A DNA stretch of 64,000 bases from Chrysaora quinquecirrha (lineage: Eukaryota > Cnidaria > Scyphozoa > Semaeostomeae > Pelagiidae). The notes below the pieces were generated by a model, which did no database searches, was not told the DNA's origin, and saw only the letters and a list, made by a program, of their open reading frames with translations. Of the stretch, positions 23,340-35,815 are shown in pieces; positions within the stretch are counted from its first letter, which is position 1; each line of letters opens with the position of its first letter. The stretch is from positions 1,639,359 to 1,703,358 of the forward strand of contig JACTAT010000010.1 of the NCBI GenBank assembly GCA_014526335.1, read 5' to 3'. The position numbers were made by a program, and so were the translations under genes.

Positions 23340-23866
23340 ATGGGTAAGCGCGAAATATTAGTCATTGGAGGTTTGTTTGGAGCCATCGGGCTGGCTTTGC
23401 TACCAATTTATGTGTATCCAAAGATGAACTCAGCGACATACAGTAGGTTTTGTGTTTAAAGAGTACTTTGCGCACAGATTTAAGCCAATCTTGTGTCAAT
23501 TACTTAGGCCTATTAGGCCCACAAGGGCCTAGGCATGGGCCTAACAACTTATAGGCAAGGATAGCTTTCGCAATGAAGTCAGTAGCTATTTTGCTGACAA
23601 TTTCTTCTTCATTTTAAGATCAAATGCAAGAGACTAACAGAAAAGGAAAAAGCAAAGAAGAAACACAGCCGGGTGGTCTGCAAAATTTTATTTATTTATG
23701 AAATTTTTTAATATATTTATGCAAGTTTTAAGTCTAGAAAATTATATGAACAGAGATAGTGTTTTAAGACGTCTTATTTATCACTTTCTTGTTTCTAGGA
23801 ATGAAAGTATGGAAGGACCCATTTGGCAGAAACCAACCAAGCGACGTTAAACCTACTAAGGAATGA
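23340..23866 (+). CDS. SMIM20: Small integral membrane protein 20 (SMIM20/MITRAC7) homologue
   Basis: Three exons, 23340-23442, 23619-23675 and 23799-23866, all GT-AG (acceptor of exon 2 is AAG) and in phase, giving 75 residues; vertebrate SMIM20 is just under 70. Exon 1 encodes one membrane segment (VIGGLFGAIGLALLPIYVYP), matching the family's GG..IG....PIY.RP pattern; exon 2 is a hydrophilic linker; exon 3 encodes MKVWKDPFGR, the conserved C-terminal motif. In vertebrates the protein sits in the inner mitochondrial membrane and binds newly made COX1 during cytochrome c oxidase assembly. A mobile-looking repeat ends just before the ATG. Confidence 0.93.
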
Positions 23867-24424
23867 CTTCTGTTATTTTTTAAGAGGACCTGTGAAAAAC
23901 TTAGACAATTTGATGGAGAGAAGATAGCAGGCACTATTTCCCGTGTGAAGAAGTTTTCAGAGTGAAGAAAAATAGAAACTTTTTTGCTAAGCTACGAAAC
24001 GAATAACCCAATTAAGTGCGACCCAGTAGAATTTCGGGACGAATTTTGCGCTCATCATTGAAATTGCTGCTGCAATGTTGCTAGATAAAACTCATTAATT
24101 GTATTAGAAAAATTAACGAATTCGCATTTGCAACTAAAAACCAAAAATATATGAAGAATATTGAAAATTATGATTATGAATGTTTGAAAGTTACTTACGA
24201 TTTATGATTATGATTATGGTGATTATTTATTTAGCGCCATTCAATACATTTTTCCATTCCACCAATCAAATCAATCAAAACGCCTCACGTGGTTCACTTG
24301 TGTTTGCATCTTTTCCAGTCTTCCAAGTGAGCGGCCTCTCCACGTTTTCGCTGTCAAACTTCGTAAAATTGTTACAACTCGTCGAAGAAACTTTCAATTT
24401 TTGGACCTGTAGAAGTTTATTAAC
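23867..24424. other. SMIM20 3' flank and hnRNP promoter/5' UTR region
   Basis: No exon recognised. AT-rich left part; the part from about 24280 is more GC-balanced and lies immediately upstream of the hnRNP start codon, as expected for a 5' UTR. Confidence 0.4.
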
Positions 24425-27400
24425 ATGGGTGATCAAGCAGAAGATACTAAAGAACAAACAAGTCAAGCAGCAGCACAAGTAGATGATGATTGTGGGTGAG
24501 AAAACCTCAAAGCAGAAAAGCTTTTGCGGCATTGCTCATTTCTGAATTAAATGGCCTAAATTCAATTATTGCTGCTATGTTACCATGTCTTCATGCTTAA
24601 CGCTGTTATTTCTGTTGCAACCCGAAGCATACCGCAATTAGTCGAATAAACTCTCGTGGCTTTATTTGATTGTTCAACTTTTAAAGGGGGCATCTAGTAC
24701 GTGGTTATGTGTAGGATGCATGTGTATTGCCTATTGGGTGACTGCCACACCGCAGAGGGCGTCCTGTTGGTTTCTGATCAACGCGCTACACTGGCAATTC
24801 GCCACACGACCAAGTTGCCACACATTTCAGGTCAAGTAGCTTGGTGGTCAAATTGCCCCAGTTCGAAATTCAGTCTGCAAGTTGGCAGTGTGGGGAGTTG
24901 ACCTGTTACCGTCCTTTTGATTCCAGTTGAAACAAAAGGTTCAAGGGATTGCCATGAAATCAGTAAAATTTACGAAAAACATGTACCAAATTGCCAAGGA
25001 GTGAATTCCCCCTTACCTGGGACTATATCCCCAGTTACACTTTGCTTGCATGCCTCATCACACCTTGAATTTTGTATCGGATAGGGCTTTCAGTTACACT
25101 TTGACCACTCAATCCATTATAAGATTCGAAACTAATCATCTTGAAGGTAACAGAACAAGTTGGCCCACTACAAAGTTGACCCAAATTGCACAAGAAGACA
25201 AGTCAGCCAATCACGTGTCAGCGCATACCTAATTGGCCCACTAAAATATAATAATATGTAATTGTACATTTACACTGTTAAAATAAGTGTTTGGAGGCCA
25301 CAGCCCCAATATACGTAACAAAATAACTAATAAATAATGTTGCTGGCTGACATTCCAGTGGGCTAACTTGTCCATAGGGGTTGACAGACTTGGTAGTTGG
25401 CCATCTTGATAGTTAACCGACTTGTCTAGAAAGCATCTTGAAAACCATGATGCTGTGGAGCCCAAAAAGAATGCCAAGCAAATCTGCAAAGAAGCTGCCT
25501 AATGCAAGGATCACGATGAGAAACATGGACCAGCACATGTGTATAACTGCTGGGCAAAATCTTATGATGGCATAAGAACACAAGTGCTACGGGAATGAAA
25601 CTTTGTGCCCTGACAATGTTTTGCATCCTTTGTACAATTTTAGCATCAAAAACTCAATATTTTGTGATTTCAAAAGATTTCGATGCTGGTGGTCATTTAC
25701 TGTAAAGGTATATAATCCCAGCCAGTATGCTGGTAAAGTTTTGAACTCCATGCTCCTGGCAGGCTAACGGATTAGGCCTTATTTGAAAATACCAGAATAG
25801 TTCCTTAGTTTCTAAATATTTTCTCTCTTTGTTTCAGAAAACTTTTTGTTGGAGGAATCAGTAGTGATACAACAGAAGGTAAATTTATGTGATGAGTTTT
25901 TATCAAAATTTCAAGTAAATAAAACTATTGCTTCTAATGTACAAAATGATATGTTTTTTGTCCAAGATGTGGACCCAGCTTTTGCAGATAATTATACTGA
26001 TTTACTTCTCTTTTCCATTTAGAATCACTGAGAGAATACATGACAAAACATGGTGGTGAAGTTGCAAAAGTTGAATTAAAATATGACAAAGTTACTCAAA
26101 GAATGAGGTAAACCTGTCATGCTCTTATTGTCTTTTGATACCCTAAATCCTCAAATTGGCCCCCGGGAATAAACCCTCCCCTCGAATTAACCCCCTAGGG
26201 CAAGAAATTGTTGAAAAGCCCCCCCTCAAATAAGCCCCACCCCCTGACATGTTGGTGTAGGCTTTTGAGTCCATATTGGTACTTTTTTGAGTTCTGACAA
26301 AAAAATTGAATCTCAAAGTTGAAGATAAATCATGCTTTTGTGATTAATTTTATAAGCCCCCACCTCAAATAAGCTCCCTTCCAAAATAATTACAAATGAT
26401 TAAGCCCCCAGGGAGCTAATTCGCTTGCTCCTTTTGCAACAAATGATGACCTAATGCAATCTCTGGAGTTGCTTCATGTTAGTGTAAGTTAGTGTCACAT
26501 CACTATTGTTAAAACTAACATTAAATAAATCATAGAATAGAATAGAGAGAATTCGAGGATTAACAGTAAAACTTGTGCACTTTCCTTATGGATCTATTCA
26601 AATTTCAAAATTTATCAATTCCTGCAATTTTTTCCATCCACAGAGGATTTGGCTTTGTTAAGTTCAAAGATGAATCTTCTGCTCAGAAAGTAAGTATTGA
26701 CACTTGAATAATCCTTAGTTTAAAAAGACTGCCATTGACTTGCCTCTGCATAATTCTCACAATGTGACTAAAGATGACTAAACAACTAACATTGCCATCC
26801 TCCAGAATGACTAATCAGCTCTGTCGTGTGTAGATAGACTAGGGGCCCCATGCCTGGATGTGGCATGCATCCATACTGTAGAATGCCTAAATTGGCTGAA
26901 AAAGCTAGAAGAAACAGCCTACTACCAAAATAAAGTAACAAAAAAGCAACAGTCTGGTAATCCTCATAAATACCACACTTATAATCATCTAATATGTTCT
27001 TATTTATTCACAGATTTTGGACTCCTGTCCTCATGTGTTAGATGGAAAACAGGTATGTTTACCTATCATCATACTCTTAACCATTTAACCTATCACCATC
27101 ATGTTTTGTATGAAGTTTTCTGTATTGTGCTTGCCTCAGTTGGTTTTGGAGTGAGTTCCCAGAGTATGCATTCTATTATACTCATCATGTGATGATAGCT
27201 TCAGGACAAGACAACTGGTATAGCTACTAGAATCCTAAATTTTGATTTTCTTGACCATGATGCTATTTATTTTCATTTAGATTGATCCCAAGAAAGCAGA
27301 AAAACAGTTGAAGGTAAAAAGAAACTTTGTTAATTCTAGATAGTTTAGGGAGCCAAAACTATTAAAGAAGGAAGACCTCTTTGATCGATTCTATTGGTCT

Positions 27401-28987
27401 TCCGGTTGTATCCCTAGGTATTGCTCCAAGGTATTGCTTTATTGTTTTATCTTTGAGAATAGCAAATCGAGAATGTCTAACTGGCAATCTGTCGTTGTGA
27501 GTTCAATTCCAACCAATGTCAAACTTGCCAGAACGAGTGAGGGAAGTGGCCAGCTCTCTGAAGATCAAAGCTAGAGGCAAAAGGGTTAAGGGATTCACAA
27601 AGGGTTATGATACTGAAAGGAAAGACTTGGCTAGGTCATAATTCTTAGATGAGCCCTGAACTATTCAGTGCCCCTCTCCCCCTGTGCTAAGCACATACCC
27701 TGCAAATAAAGCATATGCGTGGGCCTATTTAGCTATCTATCCTAGAAGCTTGTTAAAACACAATAACTATTCATATTCAGTTGCTGGCTGGTGCACTTTG
27801 ATCCACCTTAGTCAATGATTCTGACATTGATATTCTAAGGAGTGTCAAATGAAAAAGCTTTATTATATGGTCAAATATCTTTCCAATCTTTTTGCTGCTT
27901 GAAATGTTTTAACTCGAAACTCTCACTGTGTTTTCTTCTTTAACTTAACTGATCAAGGTACTAGCCAATAACTGTGATTCTGTCCATTGATTTATAGCCA
28001 GAAACTATAAGAACAAAGAAAGTTTTTGTCGGTGGACTCAAGCCAGAGACAACTGAAGAGAGACTGAGGGAATATTTTGGGGAATTTGGGACGGTGAGTA
28101 ATTAATATTTTCTGTACATTTCTGATTTCTGGTAGTTAATTTCTTGTTTGAATGCAATTATTTGTTTCTTGTGAATTGCATTAGATGAACCATAAATTAG
28201 ATACAGTAGAACTGAGTCATTTTTATATGCTGAAGGTTAAGGGGGAGGTGAAGTGGTGTATTTAGCACCAATGGCTAGGATCTCAGTAGCAGGTTAAGTA
28301 ATTGAGACCTCTATCCTGTCTGTGACATTACCGTAGCTGGGGCTCAAAGCTGACCTCCCTCAGCTCCTGACACCACAAGCCACCTGGATTAGACCACAAT
28401 GCTACAGCACCTTCAGATTTTTTTCTCTCGTTTTAGGTACAGCAAGTAGAGTTTATTTCTGAAAAGGGGTCTGATAGAAGAAGAGGTATAGATATCTCAG
28501 TTATGTTTGTCATATCTTTTTTTTGCCTCATCTGTAGAAAGTAAAACTAGCTAAGTCTGTAACCTTTCCTTCTTGTAGGTTTTTGTTTCATTGAATTTGA
28601 TAATGAAGATGTTGTTGATCTACTCGTGAAAAAGCAGTTTCATAATGTTGCTGGAAAGACAGTAAGTTTGGCCATATTTTATCATGTTGAATAGAAATAG
28701 TTTGATTAGATAGATAGAATTTTTCTGTATGTGCAAACAATGTTGCCTCATTGTCATCCTTATCATCAATTGTTGCAAGCAATTGCGGACCTAATTTCCT
28801 CAGGATAGTTGTCTCCAATAAGAATTGATCGTTGCTATCACTGCCATCAATATCATAGGTCAATTCACTCCCATAGACGACTGACTGTATGTTGTACTAA
28901 TTCATTCTGTCTTTCAGGTTGAGGTAAAACATGCATATTCTAAAGAGCAACAGGCTCAGCTGGCGGCAAAAGGATTATGGATGCCAG
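24425..28987 (+). CDS. hnRNP A/B/D-type RNA-binding protein, two RRMs, 3' end not found
   Basis: Ten exons: 24425-24495, 25838-25878, 26023-26107, 26644-26689, 27014-27052, 27281-27313, 27998-28093, 28437-28485, 28579-28661, 28918-28987. All junctions are in phase. An acidic/Gln-rich start ([14 protein letters not shown]) is followed by RRM1 with RNP2 KLFVGGI and RNP1 RGFGFVKF, a linker with VLDGKQIDPKKAE typical of the hnRNP A/B/D, squid and DAZAP1 group, and RRM2 with KVFVGGL and RGFCFIEF, ending [12 protein letters not shown]. Such proteins bind nuclear RNA and act in splicing, export and localisation. The last exon seen ends at a good donor in phase 1, but no glycine-rich terminal exon appears before the GANP duplication begins at 29749. 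Confidence 0.9.
26155..26425. repeat. Dispersed repeat with GAATAAACCCTCCCC / AAATAAGCCCC words, copy 2
   Basis: C-rich blocks alternating with AAATAAG, in an hnRNP intron. Related in opposite sense to 13155-13265. Flanking AT-rich sequence is ordinary. Confidence 0.55.
28233..28412 (-). mobile_element. tRNA-derived SINE (family 2), in hnRNP intron
   Basis: Begins GGTGAAGTGG, contains GGATCTCAGTAG and a reverse B-box-like GGGGCTCAAAGC, and ends CCACAATGCTACAGCACCTT. Read on the minus strand this is a tRNA-like head with A and B boxes. The same family occurs at 32886, 34612, 37637, 45024 and their copy-B equivalents, and near 63.5 kb. Confidence 0.7.
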
Positions 28988-29022
28988 GTCAGTTTAAATT
29001 TCGATGGTTTAGACACATAAGC

Positions 29023-29390
29023 CTTGGCTGTATGACTTGGAGGGTTACTCGCTGATTTCATCGAGCTCTGAAGCTCAGTGGAAACGTCGTTGGCTCTCTG
29101 ATCATGCAGTCTTGAGGTCAAATCCTTTCAATTGTGGTATGCCGCTCGTGGATAAAGTTACCCTGGCGTTTGCCATTCATGACAAATATATAAATATGTA
29201 TGGTGCTAAAGAAGACTTACTATAGCCGAAACTAAAGTCAAACGGGAGGAAGGGCTTAGGCTGCATGACTTAGAGAGTTACTTAGCGATTTCATTGAGCT
29301 CTATAGCTCAGTGGAAACGTTGTTGTTGCTCTGGTCATGCAGTCCAGGTTTGAATACCATCAAGTGTGGTGTGCCACTTATTGTCCTCGT
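29023..29390 (+). mobile_element. Two tandem SINE-like units (family 3)
   Basis: Two related segments (about 29023-29165 and 29258-29390) each contain AGCTCAGTGGAAACGT (A-box-like), ATCATGCAGTC or GTCATGCAGTC, and a B-box-like GGTCAAATCC or GGTTTGAATACC. The small open frame 29037-29225 is inside the first unit and is not a gene. Confidence 0.6.
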
Positions 29391-29397
29391 ATGTATT

Positions 29398-29745
29398 GTT
29401 TATTTTAAAATTGCGAGAAACAGCGGAAACAGTACATAACAACGTTTTTCATCTGACCCTCCTCATGGTATAAAAGTCAGACAAAAAAAGCTTTTAATTA
29501 TGTCGAGAAATGTTTCTGCTGTTTCCCAAAATTTTAAAGTTTTGTACCACTCAGAAACTATTGTTTTAATTCAGCTCCTCTTTCTGATTCGTGGATTTCC
29601 AGCTGCATCTGGGTATCAATTCTGCCTCGGTTTATTGTTTCAGTTTGTTTCTGACGTTCCTACTCTGAGGAGTGTCAGACAAAAAAGCTTTTAAGTATGC
29701 CCAAAAATGTTTTCACTGCTTGTCGCAAAACTGCAGTTTTGCACT
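29398..29745. repeat. Dispersed repeat shared with GANP introns
   Basis: Contains GTTTCTGACGTT, GAGGAGTGTCAGAC and AAAAAGCTTTTAAG in the same order as in 36600-36860 and 52815-53095; a second partial unit lies at 29440-29530. It fills the gap between the last hnRNP exon and the start of the GANP duplication. Confidence 0.5.
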
Positions 29746-30059
29746 ACTCAACGCAACAAACAATACGACAAGTAAAAACAAGTTGAAGAATTTATCGAAG
29801 AATAACATAAAAACATTTTGAATTTAGCTACCTTGTTCAAGAAAAGTCAACCAAAGTCCTTTGTAAACATTTAAGTCCTGGAAATTTCAGGGTTTTCCTT
29901 ATCATGGCTGCTAAAGAAGTTGTTAGTTAGGAAAAAAACATTCAGAAAATCAGATTAATTGATAAAACAAACTATAAAAATTTTGTCACTAATTCTTATC
30001 CATATATTGGTACTGAATTATTGCTATAATGCTGCATGATATACACACAGTGTCCTAGA

Positions 30060-30135
30060 AGCCCTGGCTAAACAGTCAAACAAGCAAATTTCAAATGTTC
30101 GAAAACAATGTTTGATCGTTTTGCCAGGGCTTAAA
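30060..30135. mobile_element. Short MITE-like element, copy A (equivalent near 46160-46240)
   Basis: Starts AAGCCCTGGCTAAACAGTCAAA and ends with its inverted partner TTTGATCGTTTTGCCAGGGCTT-like sequence about 75 bp later; the two ends are terminal inverted repeats of the family. Confidence 0.65.
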
Positions 30136-30404
30136 TCTGTCGGAAAATTGCATCAATAGAACATTGCCCAATTACTTGATGAGAAAGTAGAAAACCCTTG
30201 GCCCTAAGTCCTGGAAATTTCGGGGCTTTTTTAACATCGCTGCTAAAGGAGTTAGTATTAGCTGGAAAAAACATTAGAAAGTCAGATTAAGGGATAAAAG
30301 AAACTATGAAAATTTTTTCAGTAAACCTTATCCATAATGGTACTGAATGTTTGCTCTAATATTCTAATATGCTAAATACCACCTCAACAATAATGCCTCT
30401 AAGG

Positions 30405-30660
30405 CTCTGGCCAAACGGTAAAACATTTTACTTGAAAAATAAAGTTTTAGATGTTTGATAAACAATGTTTGGTCGCTTGGCCAGGGTCTTAGCGCCAATA
30501 ACCAAGCGGCAAAAGATTGTAAAACATTTTAAATCCGCTCATCAAGCAAAATGTTTGACAGCAATGTTTTGCGACATGGCCAAACGGTAAAATATTTCAC
30601 TTGACAAAGCAAATTTCAGATGTTTGACAAACAATGTTTGATCTCATGACAAGGGCTTAA
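30405..30660. mobile_element. MITE-like cluster, copy A (equivalent 46505-46760)
   Basis: Two adjacent family members: CTCTGGCCAAACGG...TTTGGTCGCTTGGCCAGGG, then further GGCCAAACGG...ATGTTTGACAAACAATG, ending GACAAGGGCTT. Non-coding, in the 3' part of the GANP gene. Confidence 0.65.
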
Positions 30661-30929
30661 AACTACTCAATCATTTACCTTTTTCATTCAGTTCAGACCC
30701 ACAGATGTCGTGTATGTGATTCCAAGTATATCAAAGGAAGAACAGAGGTTATTGTCTCGCAATCGACGTAATTCCAGTCTATCAGTCAGTGTGCTTTGAT
30801 CTTGAGATTCAGAACAATTCAATGCAAGAATTAGCAACGTAGGAGGGGCTCTTGTGGCTTTAATGATAGGATTGAAAATAACTTTTCACGCTCTAAGCTC
30901 CAAGTTCCTGAAATAAACAAAAATTGAAT

Positions 30930-31190
30930 GAGAGTTGGCGTGGCCCAGTGGACAAGACGTTCGGATCACGATCGCACGGATCGTGAATTCAAATCTCGTC
31001 GGGACCACTTTCCACAAGCCTGCAATCAACTCAGCTGTCCATCCTTCCGAGGTCGGTGAATGAGTACCCATGGTGCTCGTTCTAGAATACAGCCTGGGGG
31101 TACAAGCTGCAGGTCCACATTAGCTGTATAACGGCCAGCACCTCTGACCTGTGTTAACAAATAAAGTTTGCTTGCTTGCAAATTCTAATC
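30930..31190 (+). mobile_element. tRNA-derived SINE (family 1), copy A
   Basis: A-box-like TGGCCCAGTGGACAAG and B-box-like GAATTCAAATCTCG form a tRNA-like head, followed by a core with CAGCTGTCCATCCTTCCGAG and a short CTTG tail. Inserted in the GANP gene opposite to its direction. Equivalent copy at 47036-47282. Confidence 0.75.
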
Positions 31191-32539
31191 AACAAAATGC
31201 ATACACTCTTCACAAGGAGAAATTTATAGGCAGAAACAGATCTGAGATTTTGGGAATGCAAAAATATCTGATCCGGTGCTGAGATGAATGCTCCCCACTT
31301 GCATCCACAATGCCGAGACAATGTGGCTGAGGCGTCGCATCTTACGGTGGTTCCCGTTACAGGAAATCGCTATTCTCCCATGAGTCTTCCGCCAGCCTCC
31401 GGGGGGAGGGAATATCCGGCCCCCAGACCTGCTTACGCAATGGATACCCCTATGCTTTCACTTCCAACTCATGACACCGAATCAATTGTATATGATCCTC
31501 TGTTTCTATTAATAGAATTCTTCCATTGAATCAAGATAATTGTGGGAAAAAACTATTACGCGCATGCGTTTAAGTATGTCTTTCCTGCTCCGACCTCCGA
31601 CTTTTCAACGCTCCCACCACCTGATCATAGTTATTTCATCACTGTACAAACAACGAGCTATGTGCTGTTTGAAGGAAAATGGACGAACATTTCAAGAGGC
31701 TGTCACCTATACACAGTATTGTTAAACATGTTTCTAGTAGATGTAGAAGCCATAATGGATGTTTTCAAAGACTTCAGTAGTCCAGAGGGTGAATGGGGAG
31801 TGTTACCACCTGAGCTGGGACTTCATGTGACAAACATTTTCTGGGTCACTTTTTGGCGTAAATTGCGAGATCTGGTTGTTGATCGGTGATTCTGGGGGCT
31901 GTTTGGAGATTACAGGGATAAGGATACAGTATTCTCCAGAAGTGTTCTTCATCAACGGCAAGGAAACTGTATCTGTGCTCATGGTATAGATCGCCATATC
32001 ACCAACAATGAAAAGGCATGTTCAACAAACAATGCTTTGATCGTTTGGCCAGGGCTATAAGGGTCTTATGCTATAATAAAAAATTACCGTATTGAATTTC
32101 GCATCTGTGATGAAAATGATTCCAGTCACTCCATAAAGCTCACGAGACTTTTTAATTTCACCCACGTCTTTTTCAAATGATGATGACAGACCCTGAATTT
32201 CAGAAACAGGAAAAAAAAACTCAATTAATTCTATGAAAAATAAAGAATATATAAAAAGAAATTAAACATCGTAGTGAAAAATTCGAGATATGATATGGAG
32301 TTAACTACCTCGACGCAGAAATTTGATATTACACCGCCATGGAGGCAAGTTGCTGAGGTCAATGTTTCCAGCTGTAAAGAGGAAAAGTTAGGATTTCCTT
32401 AGAATAGTTGTTCAACAAGAGTTTCAATTAAGCAAGGGCTTAAATTATCTACAGGCACTCCAAGCAGTCTCTGAACGAGCAAAACATCGTATGAGAGAAA
32501 CTGTTCGGAATCACCTTCCGTAAGATTTCAGTCAACTTG

Positions 32540-32870
32540 AGCTCTGACCAAACGACCAAACACCTGTTGGTCAAACATTTGAGAATTGCTAACCAAGCAA
32601 TATTTGTCCGTTTTGCCACGTCACAAAACATTTTTTGGAAACCAGAACTCGATAAACAATGTTTTTGGAAAACTCAAAAACATTCTCGCTTGATGCGATG
32701 CAAATCTGTTTCATCAGCAATGTTTTACAACGTGTACCAATGGTAAAACATTTGCTTGACATGCAAACTTTAAATGTTTTAAAAACGATGTTTCATCAAG
32801 CAGAATTCGCCGAGCGATGTTTTGAAAAACGTTAAGAACATTTTATGATTGTATCAAGCGAAAAATGTTT
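32540..32870. mobile_element. MITE-like cluster, copy A (equivalent 48830-49165)
   Basis: Several GACCAAACGACCAAACA, GTCAAACATTTGAGAATTGC and GATAAACAATG words in alternating orientation, with no clean outer ends; probably two or more overlapping insertions. Confidence 0.55.
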
Positions 32871-32885
32871 TGAATCAAAGATGGT

Positions 32886-33075
32886 TGAAGGTGAAGGTGT
32901 AATAATGTATTTAACGCCAGTCGCTAGGATCTCAGTAGAAGGTTAACTAATCGAGACCTCGACCCTGTGAATATGACGTGAAAGTGGTTGGGGCTCGAAC
33001 TCCGAACTCGTTGTGATTCTGGCACCTCAAGCCAGTTGAATAAGACCACGAAGCCAAAGAACCTTCAAGGATTGC
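32886..33075 (-). mobile_element. tRNA-derived SINE (family 2), copy A
   Basis: GAAGGTGAAGGTG at one end, GGATCTCAGTAG inside, and the tRNA-like head with reversed B box GGGGCTCGAACTCC. Equivalent copy at 49167-49352 has a better preserved B box (GGGGCTCGAACCCC). Confidence 0.75.
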
Positions 33076-34039
33076 AGAGCTATTCTGCAAACTTATGAGG
33101 AAAATAGACTATCTAACTACTTACACTTTCGATTCCAGTTTCATTCTGCTGACCAAAAGCATCTAGTCCCATCTTGAATTTGCTTTTCAAAACTTTTGCG
33201 TCTATATGTCGATCACTTGGGCCATTTGGCTGTGTCTGGAAAACAGACCAAAATTTTCGAAAAAGCCTTTCTTTCCACGGAGCTTTTCCGTTTTGCTGTG
33301 TTTGCAATAGCATTGAAGAATAGGAAGTGCATCCAAAGGCTTCAACAGCTCTTGCCTGCAACGAATAAAATATTCAAGATGATTTGCTTTATCCTCCCTT
33401 CAGGCCCACATGCACCATATAGATATATGATATATGCAATTATAGTTTCCTTTCATCTTACTTTTAGATATAGTAGATTTTTATTTTATAAAGTTTTGAG
33501 CACAGCCCTGAAAAACAGTATAACTGACTGACGAGGCTACTGTGCATAAAGAATTTTAAAATGAAATGAAATGAAAAACTATGGTATATAAATCTTTGAA
33601 AGAATTAAAGTAGAAAGTTACCTTTCAGATAGTAATCTTTGGTGATATTTTTCGATGGCATTTCGATGACGATCTCTTTTCCTTGCCAAACTACAAAATC
33701 GAATAAAATACTGACCATAAATAAAATACTTATTCCACATTGATACATAAGACTCACACGTGTTTGTGGGACGTCTTAATAGGTTAGCAGATTCTGCAAT
33801 ATCTATAATGGAGAACAATACCTGCTGACAGATGAAACTGTTATTTCTGCACCATTTTTCAGAAGTATGTATTCAGGTAGATTGGTGCCATGCGTTCTAC
33901 TTCTGGTTAATGAATTGATAACGTCCGGGGATGATTTTAACGGAGAGCATGCTGGGAAGTCGTGCAAAGTTTCCCGTATGTGCCTTCGAGTTTGGAATTC
34001 TTTTATCCATCTGAAATTAAGAAGAATATAATGCTTTTG

Positions 34040-34275
34040 CTTTGGTCTGCTTCTGACTAAATGAATAAATTGAAGAATGAATGACTGAATGAAAGAATGA
34101 ATGAATGAATGACTAAATGAAAGGATGAATCAATAAATAAATGAATAAATGAATAAATGAATGAATGAAGGAATGAATGAATGAATAAAAGAATGAATGA
34201 ATAAAGAATGAATGAATGAATGAATGACAGAATGAATGAATAAAAGAATGAATGAATTGATTAATAAATGAATGA
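34040..34275. repeat. TGAA tetranucleotide microsatellite, copy A
   Basis: Interrupted (TGAA)n/(TAAA)n tract in a GANP intron; same interruptions as 50328-50556. Confidence 0.9.
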
Positions 34276-34611
34276 GGTAAGACAGTTACAATTTAACGAT
34301 TCTGCTCAACAAACCTTTTCAACAAACGTGATTTTCTGGATGTTATCAATTTATTTTTTAGAATCTCCAAACTTTCTTTCCGTCGTTTGATTTCATCTTC
34401 GATTGTCTCATTGCTAATTTCATGCACTTCTTCTGAGACCTGTTTTTCAATCATTTCTCTACCTATTAGTACCGAGGCTTCTGATACGGCAGTTACGAAT
34501 TTGTGGTGCTTTTCGTCTCTAAAAATCAAGAAAACCGTTGAAAAAGTTAACGAATCTCAGAAATTCTGGCAGCTTTGGAATGAATTGTAGCTTGCAGATC
34601 CATCTGAGAGA

Positions 34612-34772
34612 GACCTCCAAATGAAATTTAGCGCCAGTTGTCAGGATCTCAGTAGTAGGTTAACCAATCGAGATCTTGACACTGGCAGTGATGCTGCCCT
34701 AGCTGGAGCTCGAATCCGAACTTCGTTGAGCTGCTGAAACCACCAGGCAACTGGATTAGCCACAAAACCTTC
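34612..34772 (-). mobile_element. tRNA-derived SINE (family 2), copy A
   Basis: GTCAGGATCTCAGTAGTAGG and reversed B box GGAGCTCGAATCCG, ending ACAAAACCTTCAG. Equivalent at 50895-51057. Confidence 0.7.
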
Positions 34773-34828
34773 AGCTTACTGGATATATGCGTTACTTAGC
34801 TATGTACTCAAGAAGAACCAACCGCAAG

Positions 34829-34990
34829 GCCCTGGCCAAAAGATCAAACATCTTCGGTGAAACATTTTCTTCAGATTTGCTTCACAAGAAATGTTTTATC
34901 ATTTGGCCACGTCCGAAACATTGTTTGGCAATCATTTCTCTACCTGTCAGTACCGACAGTGCTTGATCACTTGGCCAGGGCTTTACGACG
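34829..34990. mobile_element. MITE-like element, copy A, with replaced middle
   Basis: Ends match 51110-51272, but 34930-34955 reads ATCATTTCTCTACCT...AGTACCGA, which resembles 34450-34475 instead of the MITE middle. Confidence 0.65.
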
Positions 34991-35741
34991 TTGTGGAGAC
35001 TTTGTCTCTAAAAATTAGAGATTAAATGTCAAAAAATAGAAGCTTTCATATCCATATCTCTTAGCAAACATGTTTGGCGAAAATGTTTTGCGACGTGGTC
35101 CCATCGGTCAAACATTTTGCTTGACTGGATTGGCCTCGAAACACGACCTTACAATACATGATCGTTTGGCCAGGGTATGACGGTGTTATGGAAAACCACG
35201 AAGAAATTAAGCACCTTCAACGTAATGGATGCAAGTGTTACTCAGCTTTTTACCTTGCAAAAACAGCAACATTTCTGGCCAATTATCGGTCAAACATTGT
35301 TGGTCAAACATGTTGAAAAAGTAGCAATTCGATTTTGCTCATTTTGTCTACAAAAGAAAAGAACAAATTGCCTGAGATAACTAGAAAAGTATCAGGTGGA
35401 CTAATATTAGCTTCATTTGCATCACGTCAAACATTTAATGAGAAATACTGCAGCATTTCAGATGTTTGAGATATCAATGACGGATTTAACAATTGACACG
35501 GTAAAGGAGGCTATCGCGTCATAAAAAGCTTCAATAGCCATTTTGGGCCTTGCAGAATTCAACTGCTTTTTAAGAAAACAACAATATCCCTGAAGAAATT
35601 AAGCGTTTTACCTAAAAGTCGGTCATCTTGAGGTTCTTATTCAAGCAAAATCAGCAACCATTTGGTCAATGATGGTCATCGTGTTGATCGTCTGATAGTG
35701 ATTCGAATTGAAACAGTAGCATTTTCGATTTTGCTCATTTC

Positions 35742-35815
35742 AGCTGTCCATCCTTCCGAGGTCGGTTTAAGAGTATCTTTGGTATTTGCTCTAGAAGTTG
35801 ATTCTAGAATATCTT
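35742..35815 (+). mobile_element. SINE family 1 fragment, copy A
   Basis: Only the core CAGCTGTCCATCCTTCCGAG and the following GGTTTAAGAGTA are left; the tRNA-like head seen in copy B at 51897 is missing or replaced. Confidence 0.6.

Noticed and set aside
24701..24901. 66-residue frame in hnRNP intron 1
   Set aside because: No motif; lies wholly inside an intron defined by in-phase exons.
28588..28863. 91-residue minus-strand frame
   Set aside because: Antisense to hnRNP exon 9 and its intron; no supporting motif or splice context.
29037..29390. True tRNA genes
   Set aside because: A- and B-box-like words are present but the units are repeated, lack a cloverleaf I can fold, and resemble SINEs.
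31542..31889. 115-residue plus-strand frame that looks protein-like
   Set aside because: Within the GANP 3' region; copy B (47866-48224) breaks the same frame, and no known motif is visible. It may overlap poorly resolved minus-strand GANP exons.
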